Positions 1 through 9,807 of a stretch of DNA of 64,000 nucleotides are shown piece by piece. The stretch lies in assembly GCA_948144175.1 (NCBI GenBank), contig CANXME010002514.1, forward strand, positions 62,001-126,000, read 5' to 3'. Under the pieces are notes generated by a model. The model was not told the DNA's origin, did not search any database, and worked only from the letters and a program-made list of their open reading frames with translations. The position numbers and the translations under genes were made by a program. Numbering within the stretch: position 1 is the first letter of the stretch; every line of letters starts with the position of its first letter. Origin of the DNA: Closterium sp. NIES-65. Taxonomy: Eukaryota; Streptophyta; Zygnematophyceae; Desmidiales; Closteriaceae.

Positions 1-1740
1 GAGGTAAAGACCAGACAGGGTGCCAGAGGGGGCCACCGGACACTGGAGGACAGTCGAGTAGTGAGCAAGGACAGGACCCCCAGAGGGGTCTGCCAAGGAG
101 ACTGCAACAGGCCGGCCAAGCGGTGTGAGCGTGGTGCGGTCTCGAAAGAAGGAGTGAGAAGCCCCCGGGTCAAGGGTGAAGGTGTGGGATGCCAAAGCCG
201 ACGCCGTACTTGAGAGAGCAGACGCACCAGCACCTGAGGGAGCAGACGCACAGGCACCTAGAGCGGCAGCCTCGCTAGCACCTAGAGCAGCAACCTCACC
301 AGTACCTGGAGCAGCACTCTCAATGCCCGGGTTGGGCGGAAAACACCGGTAACAGTCTCCCTCATCATCAATAGACACAACATAGATGGCAGCAAGAATA
401 GCATCAAAGTCAAGGTCAAAGATAGCTACTCCCGCCCTAGACAGCTCACCCCAACGGGGGATCTCAGTGGCCTCCGGGAACTGGTGACGCCAAGTGTCCG
501 TCAGGCGGCCAAAGCAGCGCTGGGTGGGGTGCGCACCCTCACACTGCTCACCCGCGCGGTCGCTTGTGCGGAGGACGTAGGTGCACGGACCTGTACCCCC
601 CACCCCGCTGGCGTGCAGCGTACCACTTACGGAGCTGCTGAGGTGGGGGAGTGTCAGGAGTGCGGTGCTGCTGCTGCTGCTGGCGCTGACCTCCACCTGA
701 GCCGACCGTCTGTGCAGCACCACCCCGACCAGCTCCGCCTCCACCGCCGCCGCCTCCTCCTCCGCCGCCGCTACCACCGCTACCACCTCCGCCACCTCCG
801 CTCCCACCGCCACCGCCGCCACCGCCTCCGCCTCCACTGCCGCCACTGACACCTCCACCCCCGCCACCACCCCCACTGCCACCCCCACCCCCTCCTCCGC
901 CTCCACCGCCTCCTCCACCGCCCCCGCTAGCACCCCCAGCGCCCCTGCCCCCCTTGCCCTTGCCAGGGCGGTGTCTCCCGCTAGGGGTAGACGCCGCACC
1001 GACCGACTCAAGCCCAACGAGGTCGGCCGCAGCAGCAGAGGCAACAGAGGGCAAAAGGGGGGAGGGGGAGCACCCCTCAAAGATGGGGGTGCGAGGGTCA
1101 CCACGAGAGGCTCCTACAGCGACTATGCTCTTCTCTGCTGCTAGGAGGGCCTTCTCGAGGAGGTCAACGATGAGAGTGGTGGGGCAAACCGAGAGGAAGT
1201 GGTCCCTGACTACGCGCAGAGAGTTAGGGAGGCGGGTGACTATGTAGTAGAGGGTGATGTACATGGGGGGGGGGTTCTTGGCGCAGAACTCAGCGGGAAG
1301 TGCAGCGCGGTAGCGAGTGTCACTAGTGCGGAGGTGCGTAATGAGGTCAGAGACTGTGGGAAAGGCAGCAAGGTCAGGGAAGAGGTACGGTAGCATGAGG
1401 CGGCTTAGTGCAGCAGTGGCAGGGGAAGAGTAGCGCGCAACTACAGCGTCATACAAGGTCTGAGCACTCTTCTAGTGACTAACGTGTGCGTGCTCAGTGG
1501 TAGGCAGGTGGCGACGCACAGCAAGACGTGCAGCAGCGTCGCGAGTGGCCCACTATAAGCGAACAGTGGCGTCGGCATCGGCAGCAGGGGCAGGAGAGGC
1601 AAGAGGGAGAGACCGTCTGCCCTATCGCACTGTAGGAAAAGCTGCAAGTCATCTACCCAGACGTCAAAGTCAATGGCCCGACCCTCAGCGTCAAAAGTGA
1701 GAACACTGGGGGTAGCTATGACAGCAGTGGACTAGCAGCG
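1..1740 (-). pseudogene. C1 gag and protease-start fossil
   Basis: Minus-strand remnant of a copia polyprotein. The N-terminal gag starts near 1740 and includes the stretches FDVWVDDLQLFLQCDRADG and, further on, YDAVVARYSSPATAALSRL and DLITHLRTSDTRYRAALPAE, which I recognise as a UBN2/retrotransposon-gag type domain. A very long glycine-rich linker follows, then a WYAARQRGGG motif near the gag C-terminus. The last part (540-1) matches the pre-protease and protease region of C2, which carries TLDSGAS. Gag packages element RNA into particles; the protease matures the polyprotein. Broken at least twice. Confidence 0.75.
700..945 (-). repeat. Glycine-codon microsatellite in C1 gag
   Basis: On the plus strand this is an imperfect run of CCN triplets (ccaccgcct and similar), which reads as a run of glycines with scattered serines in the gag frame on the minus strand, about 80 residues long. 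It joins the gag core to the C-terminal WYA motif. Triplet slippage is the obvious source. A structured zinc knuckle is not visible inside it. Confidence 0.85.
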
Positions 1741-1799
1741 CTAACTGTAGAGGAGGGGCAGTGCAGTGACAGAGGCACTGCTCTTACCAGACAGGGCGG

Positions 1800-2030
1800 T
1801 TCGGGCAGCTCGGCAGCACAGCAGCTTGGCAACACGGTGGCTCGGGCGACTCGGGTGGCTCGGCAGCAACTGCGGCTCGGCGGCACCCGCGGCTCGGCTC
1901 CTCGGCTACTCGGGCCGCTCGGGCGGCTCGGGCAGAATGGGCGGCTCGGGCGGCTCACCGGCGAGGGCGGCTCGGCTGCGTAGGCGGCTCGAGCGGTAGG
2001 GGACGGGGCTGGAACCGTAGGTAGTGCGAA
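1800..2030. repeat. GGCTCGG-rich simple repeat in C1 leader
   Basis: Irregular tandem copies of a short GGCTCGGGC/GGCTCGGCA motif, denser around 1800-1990. It lies between gag and the larger 20-bp minisatellite. Long overlapping open frames exist here on both strands but follow from the GC-rich repeat composition. Confidence 0.65.
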
Positions 2031-2040
2031 GGTGCCGTAG

Positions 2041-2590
2041 GTAGGGCGGCGGGGCCGCTGGTAGGGCGGCGGGGCCGCAGGTAGGGCGGCGGGGCCGCAA
2101 GTAGGGCGGCGGGGCCGCAGGTAGGGCGGCGGGGCCACAGGTAGGGCGGCGGGACCGCAGGTAGGGCGGCGGGGCCGCTGGTAGGGCTGCGGAGCCGGGG
2201 CCGTAGGTAGGGCGGCGAGGTCGGGATCGCAGGTAGGGCGACGGGGCTGGGGCCGCGGTAGGGCGACGGGGCGGGGCCGTAGGTAGGGCGACGGGGCCGG
2301 GCCATAGGTAGGGCGACGGGGCCGGTACGCAGGTAGGGCGACGGGGCCGGGGCGCAGGTAGGGCGACGGGGCCGGGGCCGGGGCGCAGGCAGGGCGACGG
2401 GGCCGTGGCCGGGGCTGCAGGTATGGCAACAGGGCCGGGGCTGCAGGTGGGGCGACGGGGCCGGGGTCGCAAGTAGGGCGACGGGGCCGGGGCGTAGGTA
2501 GGGCGACGGGGCCGGGGCCGGGGCGCAGGTAGGGCGACGGGGCCGGGGCCGGGGCGCAGGTAGGGCGACGGGGTCGCTAGGGCGACGAAT
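2041..2590. repeat. Minisatellite, units starting GTAGGGCG
   Basis: About 23 tandem units each beginning with GTAGGGCG (or a one- or two-base variant). The first seven are 20 bp (gtagggcggcggggccgcag type). Later ones grow to 25-32 bp by extra GGGGCC blocks. It sits in the leader of C1, between PBS and gag. The plus strand is G-rich, with repeated runs of four G that could form G-quadruplexes; the element's own RNA would be the C-rich strand. All three minus frames are largely open, giving proline-rich products that I take to be meaningless. Confidence 0.9.
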
Positions 2591-2738
2591 CAGGGGCCGC
2601 TAAGGCGGCGCGACGTAGTCGCTAGGGCGGCTCGACGAAGTCAGAGAGGGGAGCGCGACTTGGGCTGAGCGCGCTCCAGGCAGGAAAAAAAAACTTTCGA
2701 CTTGGTGGGCCCTAGGCACAGTTCCGACGAGGGAACCT

Positions 2739-2750
2739 GCTCTGATACCA
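2739..2750 (-). other. Primer-binding site of C1
   Basis: The minus strand reads TGGTATCAGAGC, the standard 12-base match to the 3' end of initiator-Met tRNA used by plant copia elements. It directly abuts the LTR at 2751. Confidence 0.9.
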
Positions 2751-2860
2751 TGAGAAAACTGAAACAAGAATGAATGCACTAAGGAATGGAATGTGGTACA
2801 AATATGCAACCCTAGAAATGTGTACCCCATATAGGCTACCCCACTACAGCCTACACAACA
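2751..2860 (-). repeat. 5' LTR of C1 (about 110 bp)
   Basis: Bounded on the inner side by the PBS and on the outer side by the start of family E sequence. On the plus strand it begins TGAGAAAAC and ends CTACACAACA, so the element strand starts TGTTGTGTAGG. The outer 20 bp match the C2 LTR ending at 38720. The length is unusually short for a copia element; I cannot exclude that this copy is shortened. Confidence 0.6.
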
Positions 2861-2928
2861 TTATAATTTGACAAGATGAGCAGACGAACGCGAACCACGT
2901 TTACGCCAATGACGGGCACAGCTACGCC

Positions 2929-4797
2929 ATGCCAGACGAAGGTGCCGCGGCTATCATAGAGCTAGATTCCAGAGGAGAGTTCATGAGAGGCGATCGTCGC
3001 GACGTCGACGATGATTCAAGAGAAGGAGGAGCAGGCGCAGCAGGAGGTGCAATAGGAGGAAGTGGAAGCGGCAGAGGCGCAGCACCACCAGCCCCGCCGG
3101 AACCAGAAAGCGATGATGACGACGTGCAGGAAGTCCTCACGCAGTATCGCTACGATAGCATCGTCACCGGTATTCAGCTTCTCGGACTTCACACCGCCAT
3201 TACAATGGCGCCACGAATCATCGAACCAAAGAACCCACACCAAGCTCTCACAGGTCCACACAGCAAGGAGTGGCGCGAAGCAATGGATGCGAAAATTAAT
3301 GTGCTTAAGTGCCGTGACACCTGGGTGCTCGTTGACCAAACGGCGATCAAGGGGAGAAGGATTCTGTCTAGGAAATGGGTCTTCCGCGTGAAGAGCGCAG
3401 CTGACGGGATGATCGACTGGTTCAAGGCGCGCAAGGTAGTGTGCAGCTACGATCAGAGGCACGGCATTGACTTCGATCAGACATTCGCACTAGTCAGCCG
3501 CCATAAATCCATCAGGATTCTGGTCGCCATCGTTGCCGCACGACACCTACCGCTCCGACAAATTGATGTGAAGAACGCGTTCCTGTATGCGTTAGTAGAT
3601 GCAGTGATCTACGTGGAGCAGCCGGACACATACAGCGAAGGGGATTCGCGTGTTTGCCAGCTGCAAAAATCCCTTGCTTGAGGGATTAAGCACCGAGGCT
3701 CTGGCAGCAGTACCTGTACAACATCTTGCTTGAAATCGGATTCAAGCAGCTACCTCACGACCCGGGGATGTATCGCCGCGACTTTCGCGGCGAATACATC
3801 TTTCTTACGGCTCTATGGCGACGACCTCCTCTACACAGGGTCAAGCCCTGAATTACTCAAGCAGTTCGAGAAAAACCTTGCAAGGTGCGTCGACATTACC
3901 TGCAACCGCGATGTGAAGCATTTCCTTGGTCTCAATATCACCTATTCTCCAGAAGCCATTCATCTCCCAGCAGTCAAGTACGCAGAAGAACTTGGCAAGC
4001 GATTCAACATTGCACCAGCACCGCTCTCTACCCTTTACCGCACTCCAAGACCCAACCACAAGCCTGACAACAAAGTCCTATCCCCAACTGGGCTTCAGAC
4101 TTACAAGCAACACTTGGGATGCCTGCTCTTTGCCCCAGTCACCTGCAAGCCAGATCTATCATACATCGCAAGTCAGCTGGCCCAGTACTCACGCAAACCA
4201 ACGGCTGAGAATCTCTCAGATCTTCAGCAAGCACTTCAATTCTTCATCTTCATGCCCAATGTTGGGCTCTGCTACTCCACCATCCCAACTGCATCCTTCA
4301 GCCTCATCGGCTACGTGGACGCTAACCATGCCGCCGATCCCGACAATCGACGGTCCAGGACAGGCTTCCTCTTCCGCCTCAAACCCAGTGGCCCCATCTC
4401 CTGGAAATCACAGAAGCAGGAGCTGGTTGCCCTGTCATCGGCAAAAGCGGAGTTCATCGCAGCAACAACAGCTGTTCGCGAAGGGCTCTACCTCCAGGAG
4501 CTATTGCAAGAGACAAAAATTCCAGCCTTGGCAAATTTCCGCCTGCACTGCGACAACCAGAGCGCAATCAGAATCGTGAATAAGCCTGGTTTCGACAACC
4601 GCACCAAGCACATCGCGCTGCAGTACTTCTTCGTCAAGGACGAAGTTGACAAGGGCAAGGTTGACCTAACCTACTGCCTGACGGGTGACATGGCAGCAGA
4701 TTTCCTCACGAAGAAACTGCCGCACCAGCAGTACCAGCACTGCTTCGAACTCAGCGGGGTAGTCAAGCGGGTCAAGACCGGCTACGGCCATGAGTGA
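2929..4797 (+). pseudogene. Family E reverse transcriptase-RNase H fossil
   Basis: Copia RT is visible from about 3240: W-REAMDAKI, RKWVFRVK, FKARKVV, the palm motif QIDVKNAFLY and the YGDDLLY active-site block. Then follow KHFLGLNITY, the connection region and RNase H with IGYVDANHAADP, SWKSQKQELVALSSAKAEF, CDNQSAI and DMAADFLTKKL. This part would copy element RNA to DNA and remove the RNA strand. Acidic blocks of both enzymes remain recognisable, but the coding region is broken about twice or more. Confidence 0.8.
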
Positions 4798-4804
4798 AGG
4801 GGGG

Positions 4805-5243
4805 TGTTACAAATTGTAACTCTTGAAACATCACTGTGCACTCTTTACCGCAGCAAGCGAAGCACTCACTACCGAGGCCGAAGTCGAAAGGGCGGAAGTA
4901 ACACGAAGGGTCGCACAGTTACGAAAGCATCCGAACCGTCGCGCAGACAGCATCAGGCAGCAGCAGTGGTGATGATTTTGCCCGAACAGTTTCGTAACCA
5001 TCTGGAGTCGCACGGTTGGATTCCGCTGTAATAAGGGAATGTACCCCTTAGAGAACATGGCTAGTTAGGTCGATTCAAATTCCTCCGTACTCTTATTTAT
5101 ATTTCTTGTACTTGCATATTTTAATTCATCTCAAGCATTTACATTCACTCTGCTATTGAGGTCAAGGGCCCCCCACCACTAAATCAGTAGTGTGCGAACC
5201 TTCTTGAGGTGATCTTGGTTACGATCAACTTCTGATTGCAACA
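4805..5243 (+). repeat. Probable 3' LTR of family E
   Basis: It begins TGTTACAAATTG directly after the polypurine tract. The proposed end, TTGCAACA, is chosen only because it mirrors the start; no second LTR is present in the window for comparison, so the right boundary is uncertain. Confidence 0.4.
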
Positions 5244-6111
5244 ACTATAACTCTTGCTCTGAGAATGCAGACGAACTGAATTCATTGTCTTACTGATTAG
5301 ACAAAATAAAAACCACTGTCTTGAAAATCAGATGAAAACAATAATGGAGGTCTGAAAATCAAACCATCAGACCGATTCGGTGTGATCACCAGAGCCTCGC
5401 TTAAGATCGTTTTGAAGACTAAGGACCCTGAGTAGTGATGTATTAGCGGAAGCGTACTTATAAACTGATTGAACCACCTTCCACTAGCATGTGAGAACAA
5501 GATGAGGTAATAATAAGAAAGAGATACAAGCTCTTATATGATTACAATAAATACGAAAGGCTCAACTAACTCTAACTGCTGTTGCGGTTCGATACAGCGA
5601 CGACTCGGGTAACTGCTCAATATCGAGTCAGTTATGTGTCCGTGCTGTCGCATTGCCTTCAGCGAGTCAAAGGTCTGTTGGGCTGAGAAAAACGGTTACG
5701 ATCTTTTCAAGGCTAAGACCCTGAGTAGGAATGTTGTAACTGCGGAGGCATTTTAATGATCTGTTGAACCGACTTGCACTAGTGTGTGAGAGCAAGAGAT
5801 TGATTATACCAAAGGGATACACATGATTACAAGGAATATGAAAGGGTGCAGCTAACTATTTTACTGTTGCTGTTGCGGTTTCATACAGCGACGACTCGGG
5901 CAACTGCTCAATACCGAGTCAGTTGTTTGTCCTTGCTGTCGCACTGCCTTCTGTCAAGTCAAACGTCGGCGACCTTTGACCTTCTCGTAACCTCCAGCTG
6001 TTACTTTCTGTCAACCTCCTCAGTTGACTCGCTTTTGCTTCGCTGTAATTTGCCTCGTTTGTAGTTCCATGTTTCGACACAACAGGAGCGTTTAATTAAT
6101 TGTTTCCAACA
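5244..6111 (-). repeat. 3' LTR region of B1
   Basis: On the minus strand the LTR starts TGTTGGAAACAATTAATTAAACG at about 6111, right after the purine-rich tract AAAGGAGAG. The outer (left) end is not fixed because there is no second copy to compare. The region is AT-richer than the rest of the window and holds an internal direct repeat. No other gene is seen here. Confidence 0.45.
5401..5963. repeat. Imperfect direct repeat (about 270 bp, two copies) in B1 LTR
   Basis: Copies at about 5401-5671 and 5696-5963 share CCCTGAGTAG, GTTGAACC, CACTAG-GTGTGAGA, ATACAGCGACGACTCGGG, AACTGCTCAATA-CGAGTCAGTT and TGCTGTCGCA in the same order. By eye they agree at roughly three quarters of positions. It could be an old tandem duplication inside one LTR or parts of two LTRs. 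Confidence 0.75.
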
Positions 6112-9105
6112 CTCTCCTTTGCTTTTGGAGTGTCGTGGCTGGTGACATAGCCTTGTCCAGTCAGCAACATACAGTACTCGAACTTCTGCTTTCCGAGCTT
6201 CTTGGCCAAATAATCAGCTGCCATTTCGGATGTGGGGCAGTAGGACATCTTGAGTCTCCCCTTCTCGATCTCGTCCTTCTCGAAGAAATCTCGCACGGTG
6301 ATGTGCTTCGTTCGATTCGCGAACCCGCTCTTGTTCGCTATGCGGATTGTTGATTGGTTGTAACTGAGCCAGCTTCGCTACTTCCAGTAGTTCGCGGAGG
6401 TATAGTCCTTCCTTGGTAGCTGAGCAGAGAGCGATATATTCTGCTTCAGCTGAGGAGAGAGCAGTTAGCTCTTGCTTGCTTGACTGCCACGAGATGGGAC
6501 CGATTTGCTCCAGTCGGTAGATGTAGCCGGTGTGTCAATGCCTATATTAGAGTCGGCAGCGTGGTCACCATCCATGTAACCGATTAGATTGGGCGTCATA
6601 GTTCCGGTTTTGTGGTAGGTCAGACCGATCGTCGAGGTGCTGACGAGGTAGTGGAGTGCGCGGTCAAGCTCCTCCATGTGCTCAGCTTCAGGCTTCTTGA
6701 GTACGATAGGTTCGGTTGGTAGGTAAAGGGTGCAAAGAGTATGCATCCTTGTTTTCGTTGGTAGTCGCGAATGCCGGCGGGTTTGAGCAGAGCGGTCCTT
6801 TCTTTGCGACTTCCGTCGGTGTAGCGGTATGGTTGGAGTTAGTCCGAAGCGCTTGGCGATGGTGTTGGCGTATTTTGCGGCGCCGAGGTAGATTGCGTTT
6901 TTCCCGTCATGTATGTTGAGTCCCATGTATTGTGTCACGGTAGATGAGACGGGAGCATGAGGTCCCACTGCAGCTCCCCTTTGAACCAGGTTGTGATACC
7001 GTCGGTTGAGCCGATGTAGAGCAAGTCGTCCACGTAGATGATGAGTAAGATGTAGTCGGCGCCCTTCGTAAGCCGGTACATTCCTTGGTCGTGTGGTAAT
7101 TGGCGGAATCCGATGCGAATTAGCCGAGCGTGTAGGTACTGTTGCCAATGCCATATAAGGACTTTAGCAATTGACAGACTTGGTTGGGGTCTATATTAGA
7201 GCCATGTGGTTGCTCAACAAAAATCTCAGCATCGACGGGAGCGTAGAGAAAGGCGTTGGCGACGTCGATTTGTCGGAGCTTCTTCTGCTTCATGCCGGCT
7301 ATCGCGAGGAGAATTCAGAGTGATGTGTGTCGACTGACTAGTGCGAAAGTCACGGTGAAGTCTCGTCCGTGTTCTTGGTCGAAGCCATGCACGACCCATT
7401 GTGCTTTAAACTTGTCAATGGTTCCGTTGGCTTTTGTCTTCACGTGGAAGACACATTTTCCTATGAGAATGGTTTTTGTTGCGTGCCACTCCGATAGGTA
7501 CGACTTTCCAAGTGTTGCGTTCTTCCAGCGTCTTTAACTCTCTGTCCATGGCTTCGCGCCATTATTCTCTGTGCTCCCCCACCAGAGCCTACTGAACCAT
7601 AGCAGGCTCTTTAGGTGGCGGTGCTCCATGGTTGCAGCCCACTCTGTGTATAGCGAGGGAGAGTTGTGTCCACGGGATAGACTGCTTCGTCTCCTGCTTC
7701 TGGATCAGGTAAGAAATTCGGGCCTATGCGTTCTGAAACGTTAGTGTCGTCTGGCTGGGGTGTAACGTAACCGTTGTCGGCGAAGTCGTAGTAGACTTCG
7801 GCGTTGAAATTTTCGCGAGGGTGGTCGTCGTCCATGGGGATGTCCACCGAGCAATAGGGAAGAGGTCCGGCTTCCTCCGAAGCTCCGTTCACGATCTGCT
7901 CATCCCAGTCAGCTTCATCTGCTGGCGAAGCGAAGGCTCGGTCCCCACGAAATCCGCCCGTGACATCTCGTTCTGCTTCCAGGTTGTCCGGATACGTCTG
8001 AAGGGTGAGGCGTTTGTCCAATATCACATCACATGCCGCCACTGTTTCCTTCGTGTGGACGTAAAAAAACTTCCACGCATTGTAGTGTTTTTCAATGCCC
8101 AGGTGTAGCCCCCACTATGCGAGTTGGGAGAATCGGCCGGCTCGTGCAGCTGGGGGTCGGTACTTTCCATACACCCTAACACTCGTAACATTTTTTGTGT
8201 TGCCCAATTTTCCTGTCCACAGCATATGCGGTGATGCGTTGTTTGGGAGCGATGATGACGAGAGCAAGTTGTGCAGCATTACAGCGTGGTCCATCGGCTC
8301 GGGCCACTGGTGGTTGGGTAGCCGCATGCCACGTAGCAGCTTGCGTATGGTGTTCTGGAGGGTCGTGTTTATTCTTTCTGCCACGCCTTGTTGTTGATGG
8401 GCATAGGGAAGCAAGATGAGTTGCTTGATGCCTCTCTCTGCCAGGTACTGCGTGAATTACTGTAACTGGTATTCTCCTCCTCCGTCTGACTGGAAGCTTG
8501 TCAGCTTCACTCCCAATTCCCGTTTTGCTACTGGAAGCCAGGCGACGAAGGCTTTGAAAGCCATATCGCGGCTCGGAAGGTTGAGGTGCCAGACGTATCG
8601 GGTGGCAGCATCGATGAACGTGATGATGTAGTTGTAGGCTACCTGTTCGCTTTCACGGTTGAACAACATGTCACCATAAACCTTCTCCAGTGGTGCATAC
8701 GCAGGAGCGCTCGAGTTGTGACAAGAGACGAACGGCTGATAAGGTAAGTCCGCTTCGGGGCAGGTGAAGAATGTACTACGGACTCGTTGAAGCTCTCTGC
8801 CGCCGGTTAAAAGTAGTGCGCCCTTGTCGAGTACTCCAGCTCTTATCGTGTTGTTTGAGGTTGTGTTGCTCGGGTGTCCCATTCTTGCATGCCGGATTGA
8901 TTCGATAGCGTGATGTCCGGGTGATCGCGTGTACAGGTCGGAGTTGGAGTAGAAGCTCGCGGTGATATTGGCGCTTGTGTGGACTTCGCGTGGAGTCGGA
9001 GTCACCTGTTGCGTAGGAGTCGGTGGAGTGTTGTTGATGATGATTGGTGTTGTTGAAGGACCAGCAATTGGTGTTGTTGTTGGTGTTATCGCTGCAACTG
9101 CCGGT

Positions 9106-9252
9106 GTTGTCTTTGCTGCTACCGATGTTGTATCTGCTGCTGCTGGTGTTGTCTCTGCTGCTGCCGATGTTGTCTCAGCTGCTGCGAGTGTTGTCTCCGC
9201 TGCTGCCAATGTTGTCTCTGCTGCTGCCGATGTTGTCTTTGCTTCTGTTGTT
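9106..9252 (-). repeat. 21-bp coding repeat in B1
   Basis: About six to seven tandem 21-bp units of the type gttgtctctgctgctgccgat; the minus strand reads a repeated TTxAAAE heptapeptide. It lies between protease and GAG-pre-integrase, as a flexible linker. More degenerate units continue to about 9060. Confidence 0.85.
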
Positions 9253-9802
9253 TGTCGTATTGTTGCTAAATCTCTCATTCGTTCTTCTTCAAGTATAGTG
9301 CCTGAGTACCAGAAGCCTTCACAACTGAAGTCGGGGTCGAGATCTGGCAGATGTGTCCAAGAAGTGAAGTTGACGATTCCGTCGCTGTCGGTGGTGCCTT
9401 AATCTGGAACAAAGTCAAGAACAAAAACGTTGTTCTTCAGCACTGCCTTTCCGATGTAAAGTCCACCCCTTCCTTTCTATAGCTTGAACTCCTATGTGGT
9501 GCTGTTAGCTTCGAGATGGATTCCCTTCGCCATCAGTTGACTAACGCTGAATAAGTTGTAGCCGAGTCCTTCGGCGATCAAAACCTTTGACATTTGCAAA
9601 ATGACGTCGTTTTCTCGAGACTGAAGTTGAACTACTCCTTGTCTTTGTGTGCGCAGGTTCTGGTTATTGGCAACGGTGATTACGACTTCGCGATAAAGCT
9701 GCTGCTCTTGTTGTACGAAGCGACCCGAAGAGCACATGTGCTGTTCGCAGCAGCTATCTAGGAACCAAGTATCCTTTCCGGATGGCTCGCTTTGGGCAAT
9801 TT

Positions 9803-9807
9803 CTGCA
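9803..9807. repeat. Target-site duplication of A1, left copy (CTGCA)
   Basis: CTGCA here and at 16663-16667 flank the two LTRs of A1 exactly. Five bases is the usual copia duplication length. Confidence 0.95.

Larger units (their letters stand above)
1..2860 (-). mobile_element. Copia family C, copy C1 (5' part; continues left of the window)
   Basis: A Ty1/copia LTR retrotransposon fossil read on the minus strand. From its 5' end it shows a short LTR (2860-2751), a PBS matching initiator-Met tRNA (2750-2739), a long GC-rich leader of tandem repeats, gag (about 1740-548) and the start of the zinc-finger/protease region (540-1). Integrase, reverse transcriptase and RNase H would lie left of position 1. 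The first 540 bases closely resemble 62700-63240, the same part of copy C2, which supports one family. Its outer edge abuts family E coding sequence, so C1 probably inserted into E. The coding part is broken, at least twice in what is visible. Confidence 0.8.
2861..5243 (+). mobile_element. Copia family E, 3' half
   Basis: Plus-strand Ty1/copia fossil holding reverse transcriptase, RNase H, a G-rich polypurine tract (AAGGGGGG ending at 4804) and a probable 3' LTR. The 5' half, with gag, protease and integrase, is absent; the junction with C1 at 2860/2861 suggests C1 inserted into E and that the rest of E lies left of the window. E proteins resemble family B more than A or C. Broken a few times. 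Confidence 0.75.
5244..9807 (-). mobile_element. Copia family B, copy B1
   Basis: Minus-strand Ty1/copia fossil. Reading from high to low coordinates it shows protease (near 9770), a short tandem-repeat linker, GAG-pre-integrase, integrase, reverse transcriptase, RNase H, a purine-rich tract (about 6112-6122) and a 3' LTR ending at 6111. Gag and the 5' LTR are missing: at 9807 B1 is cut by A1, and past A1 (16668) the sequence belongs to the RT of another family B copy, B2. The coding part carries many breaks, well over five. Confidence 0.75.
6112..9807 (-). pseudogene. B1 protease-integrase-RT-RNase H fossil
   Basis: Domains on the minus strand, high to low: protease-like FLDSCCEQHMCSSGRF near 9750; GAG-pre-integrase RHARMGHPSNT near 8880; integrase with FIDAATRYVWHLNLPSRDM, SFQSDGGGEYQ and QQGVAERINTTLQNTIRKLL around 8650-8330; a linker with PEAGDEAVYP near 7690; RT connection blocks TQYMGLNI and YANTIAKRFGL near 6900; RNase H remnants with MDGDHAADSN and MAADYLAKKL down to about 6200. 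Order and motifs fit Ty1/copia. Many breaks, consistent with an old copy. Confidence 0.75.

Noticed and set aside
1716-2472. Long proline-rich frames in the family C leader
   Set aside because: All frames through the GC-rich 20-bp repeats are open; they reflect the repeat and not a gene.
2041-2590. CRISPR-like regular repeats
   Set aside because: There are no unique spacers; units are contiguous and graded in length, and the setting is a eukaryotic retrotransposon.
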